From positions 1 through 60,502 of the forward strand of contig JAFNFQ010000007.1 in the NCBI GenBank assembly GCA_017885655.1: 60,502 nucleotides of DNA, given 5' to 3'. The translations under genes were made by a program, and so were the position numbers. Origin of the DNA: Methanobacteriota archaeon. Lineage in GTDB: Archaea > Thermoplasmatota > Thermoplasmata > RBG-16-68-12 > JAFNFQ01. The notes under the pieces are model-generated. The model made no database searches and was not told the DNA's origin. It saw only the letters and a program-made list of their open reading frames with translations. Below are positions 50,701 to 57,600 of this stretch, in pieces (position 1 is the first letter of the stretch; every line of letters starts with the position of its first letter).

Positions 50701-53700
50701 CCTCGCAATGGGCGGTTCCGAGCTGGAGGCGCAGATCGACATCGCCGGGCTCCCGCCAACGGCGAACGTGACGGTCGTGTTCGACCTGAGGGACTGGCGC
50801 GGAAACTACGACGATACTTCCCCCGCCCGGACGAGGTCGATGACGAGGTCGGCGGACGGCGGCCTGTCGATCGAGCGCGAACTCTACACGGCGATATTCC
50901 CGGAGAGCATGTCCGACGGTGACATCATATTCCGCGATGTGCAGGGATTCGGCCTGCAGTGGCGGCTGACTGGTGCGAAGCTGATCCATGGGCAGAGCGA
51001 GCTGGATTCGTACCCGGTCGGACCGTTCTCGCTGGCGACCTCGGGGTTCGGGCTCTCCTACGGGACTCCCGCCATGGACATCTCGGTCGGGTACTCCTTC
51101 GATGCGGACAGGCTCAAGGAGGAAATCATCCTCTCGAGCCCGCCTTCATTCCTCGTTGACGGCCCGGACACGCTCGCTTTCGATTTCGCAGTCGCGTACC
51201 TCGGCGGGGTTTCGCCGGAGCTGGCGGGGAACATCGGCTCCTGGTCGCCAGAGGGTTCCGGGAGCGCGTACAGGTTCACCACGGCAGGCGAGCTGGAGTT
51301 CCACATGGGCCAGGTCCCCGCCTTCACCTTGGCAGCCCCGTTCGCGGTCGACGCGGCCGGTTCGAGAACCCAGTGCACTTACTCGCTCGTCGACAGGGTC
51401 GAACAACCTGATTTGAGGATAGGGTGCCCGGTCGATTGGCTTGCCTCGGCGAGGTATCCTGTGACCATCGACCCCACGATCCTGATGAACGGCTACAGGG
51501 GAGAGAACTTCGGATACTCGCTCGCCACGGGGGACTTCAACGGGGACGGCAAGGCCGACCTGCTTGTGGGCGCACCGTACAACAACCTCGACGGTTCGGG
51601 GAGCGGCAGGGCGTACGTATACCTCGGCGGCACGACCATGGATAACGTTGTGGACCTGGAGATTCCCGGCCCATCGCCAGGAGGCCATTTCGGATGGTCC
51701 GTTGCCGCCGGCGACGTGAACAACGACGGCTACTCCGACATGATAGTGGGCGCGCCGGACTACAATAGCGGCGACGGCCGCGCCTACGTCAACTTCGGCA
51801 CCTCGACGCTCGACTCCGTCATCGACGCCGTGCTGGTCTCCAAGCAGGCAGTGGAGAAATTCGGGTACTCCCTTGCGGTTGGCAACTTCAACGGCGACTC
51901 TTACAAGGACCTGATCGTCGGCGCTCGGTTGAACGACACGGGCGGCGGCGATGTCGGGAGCGCATACATCTATTTCGGCAGCTCTCCCTTCGACGTGGAT
52001 TCCGACAGGGCACTTCACGGGGCGAACAACGGCGAGCAGTTCGGGTACGCGGTCGGCGTCGGGGATTTCAACGGTGACGGCTACGACGATGCGGCGGTCG
52101 GGGCTCCGAAGTACATTGCAGGCGGCCCAGCGGCAGATGGAAGGGTGGGAATCTTCTTCGGCGGGACGAACATGGACACGACACAGGACGTCGACTGCAA
52201 CACAGGCAACAACAACGAGGAGCTCGGGACGTCGGTCACATCAGCAAACTTCGACGGGGATGGGTTTGAAGACCTGTATGCGGGCGGTCCCTACTACGGC
52301 TCTCCGAACTACAATGGGAGGGTCGCTGTCTTCTACGGCGGCTCAAACATGAACTCGATCACGGACGCTTCCCTGCCATCGCCGAACACCTTCACATACT
52401 TCGGCATGTCTCTAGCCAAGGGCAAAATCGGCTCGACCGGCCTGCCAGAGGTGGCTGTCGGCGCACCATTCTACAGAAAGGGCGCCGCTCCGATCGAGCG
52501 CGGCAGGTTCCAACTCTACTGGAACGGGACTACCGGTTCATCTCCCCCCAACAGGGATGGAGACAACGACAATGATCACTTCGCGTACGCGGTCGCAATT
52601 GGAGACGTGAACAGCAACAGCACCTTCGGGGAACTTATCGTGGGCGCTATCGACTTCGATATCGCGCCCAGCACGAACAGCGGGAAGGTCTACATCTTCA
52701 ATGGCGAGAATCCGGTGACATTCGACACGAACCCGGACGTGACGATAGTCAGCAAGGACCCCGGCAGCACGACCGCAGAGATGCTGGGCTATTCCGTCAC
52801 GACCGGCGACTTCAATGGGGATGGCAAGCTCGATGTTCTCGCGGGGGCACCGGCCAACGCCTATGGCGGCACGGCGAACACCGGCGCGGCATTCATCTAC
52901 TTCGGGAAGCCGTTCCAGGATGGATACTACGGCCCCGACCTGATGCTGCCCGGCCAGTACGCAGGAGAGATGTTCGGCTGGAACGTTTCCGCGGGCGACG
53001 TCAACGCCGACGGCTATGACGACGCGATCATCGGCGCGCCTTACAACGACGAGGGCGGCACCGACATAGGCAGGGCGTACGTCTTCTATGGCGGCAGCAC
53101 GATGAACAATGCGGTGGACGTGGACATCGCGGGCCAGTCCACGGGGGAGTTGTTCGGATGGGATGTCGCGTCAGGCAATGTCAACGGCGATCAGTCGGGC
53201 GGAAAACCTCTCAAGGACATCGTCGTCGGAGCGCCGCAGAACGGCACCGGGAAAGGGCGCGCTTACATCTACTTCGGCTCAACATCGCTCGCCTCGCTGA
53301 TTTCCACCCCAAACGTCAAGCTCTATCGCGGGGACACGGAGGCGTTCGGTTCGTCCCTTGCCATCGGCAATTTCAATGTGGATGGTTACGATGACATCCT
53401 CATCGGTGCACCGACGAACACGTCGAGCAAGGGGGCTGGTTATATTTACTATGGGTGCAGCAACTGGGGCAACTGCTTCAGGGACCCGGACACGAACTGG
53501 TTCTATACGGCCTATGTGAGCCGGAAGAACGCCGGTGATACAACCACCGACGTCTTGGTCGACGCTCAGACTGACAACGCGGACGATGCCAACCCCCCGA
53601 ACGGCGCTGTAGTGCAGGATGGCTTCTATCAAGTAGACAGGAATAAGGTGATGTGGTTCGATCAGACCTACATCGCCGGCATTCCTTCCTATGGGTCGGT

Positions 53701-54610
53701 GACCAACGCTTGGATCCGCGTTCAGTACTCTGTCGTCAGCGGATACGATGGGAACAGCAGCCTGATGTGGAAATACAGTGGAGCCGGGTGGGCGAACACG
53801 AACATCACGCCAATCAGCGGAAATGGCGTGTACGGCTGGTACAATGTCTACAGTCTTGGGGTGAATACCAGGGCCAAGGCAGGGTCTGTCCAAACATACT
53901 TTAAGAGCTATGACACCGGCGGCTCGCAGGCCGTCGACTGGGATTATGTGTGGGTGTATCTGGCCCTGACGGGGCAGCAGTTCGCCAACGTCACCCTCGC
54001 GGGCCAGGTGAACACCGAAAGGTTCGGACATGCGGTAGAGACGGGCGACCTCGACGACGACTCGCCCTACCTGGACGATGCGGTGGTCGGTGCACCCTTC
54101 TACAGCGACACGAACGACACGGGTGCGGTTTACATCTATTCAGGTTCGACCATCCGCGCAACCGCATACGGCGGCACGATCAGCACGCCGACCAAGAAGC
54201 TCTATGGCCCGTTCTCGACGAACGGCAAGTTCGGATGGTCCCTCGCCACTGGGAACGTCAACGGTGACACCTACGATGATCTCATGGTCGGTGCGCCCGC
54301 CAACAACAGCAACATGGGCGCGGTCTACTGGTACTATGGGCCCACGTCGAGCATCCGCTGGAAGTTCAGCTCGGACGGGGAATTGAACGAACGGCGCGGC
54401 TGGTCAATCGCGGCAGGTGACCTGGTCTCACTCTACTTTGGGGAGACCGCGATGGGCTGCCCGTGGTGGGACGGGACAACGAAGGACGGCAGGGTGTACA
54501 TCCTCACGCCGATCCCGGAGTTCTCCGATTTCCTGATACCGATAATCGCTTCTCTCCTGGTCACGCTCACGCTGGGAAGAAGGCGGCTCGGTCGGAGAAG
54601 GCGCGCCTAG
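47723..54610 (+). CDS. Giant transmembrane protein: degenerate KaiC-like domain, zinc ribbon, TNGL linker, 14 FG-GAP repeats
   Basis: This 2295-residue protein appears to span the membrane. Residues 1-225 have a KaiC/RecA-like layout (AVVMCEAPDSPERNKFCSQF, then VLIVLANVPPDEMKKGMKKIG), but the P-loop glycine-lysine motif is absent, so ATP binding is doubtful. A zinc ribbon (CPECG and CPRC, about 234-253), a linker with TNGL repeats (about 340-403) and a membrane helix (418-440) follow. The outer part starts with two CBM9/DOMON-like domains (LDPDGSFGEWSG and IDGAFSEWTG) and a calcium-rich DSDLDSVPDS segment. Residues about 1263-2226 hold fourteen FG-GAP repeats (FGYSLATGDFNGDGKADLLV) with an inserted sandwich after the eleventh. 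The end, IPEFSDFLIPIIASLLVTL with Arg-rich tail, resembles a PEF-type sorting signal. GTG 47723 is chosen for its SD ggagg; ATG 47693 has none. Confidence 0.88.
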   Translation: MTGFGLKGFEPLLRGADLDGAVVMCEAPDSPERNKFCSQFVKEGLVGDEKVLIVLANVPPDEMKKGMKKIGVDFDEEVGKGRIVFLNWTEIARADKIAGTLRLPSLIAAKFAGFGVGAKMRTLVVGLQHLLSSLPADLREKFVSDMVGQVRAGATLGMVVMDAGDSPEETLEKFREPFDGVLRMSRDSLGEGLMIGVASFDGIERTGISLPLGKLGDELVAGLAAMKGKDAASCPECGFQVLPGFDICPRCKAELKKPQAGAKAGPGSVFDYLEKLRVQGGVREPVDKAGTEEGARRKQLEEFLKSMGVHDETDQELAKERLKALARSRAVPRKVPKAPGRTNGLTNGLTNGLKRGTGLVNGLGRTTGKVNGTGRTNGLVNGLRKARTGMTNGLTNGSGFTNGLGSKRFRKQAEHSRWKLFIVPIIAAILLIAPVMIPGALFKEALFLDPDGSFGEWSGAIGLDRDTSIDASVDLVGGSVKSEDGRFGVYFEVAGTILTGDPSGLSSDIFEAYIDADSDANTGYFVEGIGADYLMQVFGQGHSVLRSGLLTWSQRSSQSGNDWSNWENGWPVSAVPGTGADSGKMEVMVDIPGGSMGGAAYLAGGRVLLHAAGWNNQEDYSDFALSSTKPSLEAVQASVAPQTTNPGTVALLEISFRSAGGAVSVQGVNLQVRGTAAAGDISTFTARDESGSVIGSFAYGGGIGQMTFATPLVVDSGRKNVTIEAAVTASDGATIGLGLADANSIVALGASVSLFQGQSAREMSYLGSIPTGVVIDGAFSEWTGANPDAVGEQSTKGAKSVDLRGYDAHKDGSLVSFYARVDGKIMKGISAPVQLPGRQQAPPALDSDLDSVPDSVEAAINSILPFDFNNDNVSDAMANHDVDGDGVQDWPWGQDRWLNTTIPDWYVPPYAGRVVSDYIGPAVIPPPELGEDKLRVFVDTDGVPNSGYWVGGVYADRMVEITGKNGRAMSEEQWRFTGATPFTWQWAEVGQASLAMGGSELEAQIDIAGLPPTANVTVVFDLRDWRGNYDDTSPARTRSMTRSADGGLSIERELYTAIFPESMSDGDIIFRDVQGFGLQWRLTGAKLIHGQSELDSYPVGPFSLATSGFGLSYGTPAMDISVGYSFDADRLKEEIILSSPPSFLVDGPDTLAFDFAVAYLGGVSPELAGNIGSWSPEGSGSAYRFTTAGELEFHMGQVPAFTLAAPFAVDAAGSRTQCTYSLVDRVEQPDLRIGCPVDWLASARYPVTIDPTILMNGYRGENFGYSLATGDFNGDGKADLLVGAPYNNLDGSGSGRAYVYLGGTTMDNVVDLEIPGPSPGGHFGWSVAAGDVNNDGYSDMIVGAPDYNSGDGRAYVNFGTSTLDSVIDAVLVSKQAVEKFGYSLAVGNFNGDSYKDLIVGARLNDTGGGDVGSAYIYFGSSPFDVDSDRALHGANNGEQFGYAVGVGDFNGDGYDDAAVGAPKYIAGGPAADGRVGIFFGGTNMDTTQDVDCNTGNNNEELGTSVTSANFDGDGFEDLYAGGPYYGSPNYNGRVAVFYGGSNMNSITDASLPSPNTFTYFGMSLAKGKIGSTGLPEVAVGAPFYRKGAAPIERGRFQLYWNGTTGSSPPNRDGDNDNDHFAYAVAIGDVNSNSTFGELIVGAIDFDIAPSTNSGKVYIFNGENPVTFDTNPDVTIVSKDPGSTTAEMLGYSVTTGDFNGDGKLDVLAGAPANAYGGTANTGAAFIYFGKPFQDGYYGPDLMLPGQYAGEMFGWNVSAGDVNADGYDDAIIGAPYNDEGGTDIGRAYVFYGGSTMNNAVDVDIAGQSTGELFGWDVASGNVNGDQSGGKPLKDIVVGAPQNGTGKGRAYIYFGSTSLASLISTPNVKLYRGDTEAFGSSLAIGNFNVDGYDDILIGAPTNTSSKGAGYIYYGCSNWGNCFRDPDTNWFYTAYVSRKNAGDTTTDVLVDAQTDNADDANPPNGAVVQDGFYQVDRNKVMWFDQTYIAGIPSYGSVTNAWIRVQYSVVSGYDGNSSLMWKYSGAGWANTNITPISGNGVYGWYNVYSLGVNTRAKAGSVQTYFKSYDTGGSQAVDWDYVWVYLALTGQQFANVTLAGQVNTERFGHAVETGDLDDDSPYLDDAVVGAPFYSDTNDTGAVYIYSGSTIRATAYGGTISTPTKKLYGPFSTNGKFGWSLATGNVNGDTYDDLMVGAPANNSNMGAVYWYYGPTSSIRWKFSSDGELNERRGWSIAAGDLVSLYFGETAMGCPWWDGTTKDGRVYILTPIPEFSDFLIPIIASLLVTLTLGRRRLGRRRRA
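48739..48930 (+). repeat. TNGL-type short peptide repeats (coding)
   Basis: Ten or so copies of the tetrapeptide [T/V]-N-G-[L/T/S] occur within about 64 residues, for example R-T-N-G-L-T-N-G-L-T-N-G-L, interspersed with R/G-rich spacers, just before the membrane helix and on the cytosolic side. The DNA repeats (acgaacggactg variants) use mixed codons, so the peptide rather than the DNA is conserved. Confidence 0.8.
51505..54420 (+). repeat. Fourteen FG-GAP beta-propeller repeats (coding)
   Basis: Each repeat follows the pattern F-G-x-S-[LV]-x-x-G-[DN]-x-N-G-D-G-x-x-D-[LI]-x-V-G-A-P, with the D-x-N-x-D-G calcium loop typical of integrin alpha chains. Repeats 5-7, 10, 12 and 14 are diverged in the loop. 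Fourteen copies would make two seven-bladed propellers. About 53470-53980, between repeats 11 and 12, encodes a separate beta-sandwich insertion. Confidence 0.8.
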
Positions 54611-54655
54611 CATGAGATTGGCGGCGACTTCAGATCACTGAGACTGTCTGCGAAA

Positions 54656-57600
54656 TCAGAAGCCGAATTGCGGGAGCGTCGCGTGCAGCGCCTCGCGCAG
54701 CTTCGGTAAATCGGCCTTCGGTACTTGCACGCGCAGCCTCAGATCAGACGTCGCGATTCTGAGCTGCTTCGTGAACAGCCCTCCGATTGCCGCATGCACG
54801 ATATCGTTGTACTGAAGCGCGAAATTGGCTTTCTTCTCGTCCAGGATTCGGTCCAGGTCCTTCGCATCGTAGTTGGGCGGAGCGGTTTCGGTCAGACCGG
54901 CAGCCACTTCATTCGTGTCTCCAAGCTTTCGAGCGTAGCCCGCGCGTTTCGCGAAGATGAGTCGCTTGTCTGTGAAGACGAGATCGTACTCGCGAGGGAC
55001 TATGAAGTTGCCGATCAGAGTCTCGAGCCCCAGCACGGTTCCAAGTATCTTCTCAGCCGCCACGTCGCCTTCCCGCTGCTCCTTTTCATCAGCGATCAGT
55101 CCGACCTCTTTCGGCGTGTCCTCCAGCTTGAGCGAGGCGAGCTCCGCCTCGCCCGGAACTCTGTAGCCGCGGCTCTGCATGAACGCATCATAGATTATTC
55201 CCGCCAGGAGCAGGAGCGTGTTCACAATGATTCCCGCAGAAAGCCAGTTGCCGGAATCGGGGACCCTGAGGATGCCGGTCGCCAACGACGCGACACCGAG
55301 GATGCCCTCGACAACAGCGAACGGCATCGCGAGGGTAGTCATCGTCCAGTGCCTGTCCACCGCGAACTTCTCCTTCAGCTCAGCGAGGCTGAGGACCTTG
55401 AATTTCTCGGCGATGGGCATCTTCCTCAGCTCCGCCTCCCGCTTGGCCAGCTCCTCGGGTTTCATCGGCTGCAGCGGATCCGGGATGTGGCGGTCCCACG
55501 GCTTCCTGTTGCCCCAGAAGAGGCCCAGGATGAGCAGCAAGGCAACGAACGCCAGCGATATCAGCGGCTTGTAGTTCGGCTCCGTGTTGATCGGCGGTGG
55601 CGGCTCGTAGATGATGCAGGCCGAAAACGCGGAATCGACGAGGAGCTGCGTGGCGTTGATCGCGCGGCGGGGCGGGTAGCCACTGGTGCTGCCCGAGAAC
55701 ACGGTGAACGAACCATCGTCGGCCCAGTCGGTCCAGATGCCGCTGACGTTGATAGCGACCCTACGGACAGGGCTTGCCGTGCTGTCGTTGAAGCGGACGT
55801 CGACAGTGTGTTCCGGGTTCGTCCCTATGAGGCACACCGTCGGCCTGAATTGAGCCATGAACGGCACCACGATAGTCTCCGCGCTGGTTATCGTGAACTG
55901 GAGGCTCGTCGCCCCCGTTGAGATCAGGTTGATGTACCTCGTTGATGGCGGGACATCCACCCTGCCGCCCACGCTGACCGCCGTGCCGTAGTCGACCCAG
56001 TCAGTCCACGCTGTCGCGGTGCCGGATGTCTTCACGGAGCCGAAGACCGTGAACGAGATGGGGACGGACACGAATAACGGGAGCCCCTGGAAGATGATCG
56101 TGGGCGTGACCTGATGCCAGTAGAAGACATCGCGCGTGAATGTCGACGTCACGGAGGTCCAGGGCGCGGTGCTGAATCCAGTCAGGGTGACCCATTGCTC
56201 GGTGGCGTTGCTGTTCGCGCCGGTCGTGTCGAACGACAGGGCGGTGCCGTTGTCCACCCAGTCAGACCACGTGCCCGACAGCCCCGGCTGGTCGACAAGA
56301 AGCCCTCTCGAGGTGAAATGCGCGGAGACTCCGTGCAAGCTGTCAAGTCCGAGGAGGTTCACGATCGGCTGGTGTTGCTGAGAGTAGTTGGCGGTGATCG
56401 TGCGATCGGATCTGCCTATGGTGATATCGTGGGCGATAGCCCCGCCATCGTCCCATTCATCGAAGACCCATCGCGAGCCGCCGCCGACCATGTCCGGGTC
56501 CCAGACTCTGATGTTGTGGATTTCGCCGGAGAGCCACGAGAACATCGTGCCGGCGGTGTAATTGAAACCGTCCACGGTGACGTTTCCCATGAGAGGATTG
56601 CGGGTGATCGTGCAGTTCACCGGCGTCGGCGGCGGCGGGGGCGGCTCGAGGACATTGATGTGGACTTGCGGGAACGGTATGCTTATGCGCGTGTCGTCGT
56701 ACCGCATGTAGGTGACCCTGCTGTCAGGGAGCACCTCACCGTCAAGGCCTGCGCCGCTCATCCCCGACGTGACCCTGAAAGTGGCGGTCCAAGTCTCGTT
56801 GATCGTCAGCTTGGAGACGTTCCACTGCAGGTTCATCTGCCCGTTAAACAGACCTGCGTAGCTAGGCGCGGGATTCGCCGTGGCACCGACGTAATGGATG
56901 TAGCCGGGGAGAAGGACGCTTATCATCGGGATGCTGTCGGTGACATCATCGTCGTAGCCGGCCATGTTCTTCACTATCTGACCTATGAGCGCGAAGATCG
57001 CGTCAAGGTCGCTTGCGGTCTGGGCCCTCATGTAGACGCCGCCGGTTATCTGGGCTATCTGCTGGAGCAGGGCCTCGTTCATGCCGCCACCCGAGTCGAC
57101 AAGTCCGATTGTGAAGATGACTATCCCATTGTCCGCGGCTCTCTGGGCTTGCCCGAGTATCTGTGCTTCGGTATGGTGCTCCTGTTCATCGCCGTCGGTC
57201 AACATTATCCCGACCCATATGTGGGACTGGTTACCGTATGCCACGAGCTCGTCTACTGTGATCCTTATCGGATCATAGAGATTGGTCGATCCAGAGCTGT
57301 CTATGGTGTCGATGTTGGATTTGATGTGCGGGTAGTCTGAGCTAAGGTGGTCGTTTCCCACGAGGATTGCATCGGCATCGAAGTCGACGACAGCCGCCCT
57401 GTCAGGGACCGAGAGGAGGTCGACATAGTGCTTCGATGCTGTGAGTCTCCGATAGGATGGATCATTCCCGAATGGGGGTGCCATGCTCCCCGAGCTGTCT
57501 ATCATGAACACGGTGTCTTGCGGCCTCTGCCTGAACATCGCAGTGCCGCGACCGGTGACTGTTAGGGTCACCGTGGTTTCCTTTGGGAGATAGGCCGGCG

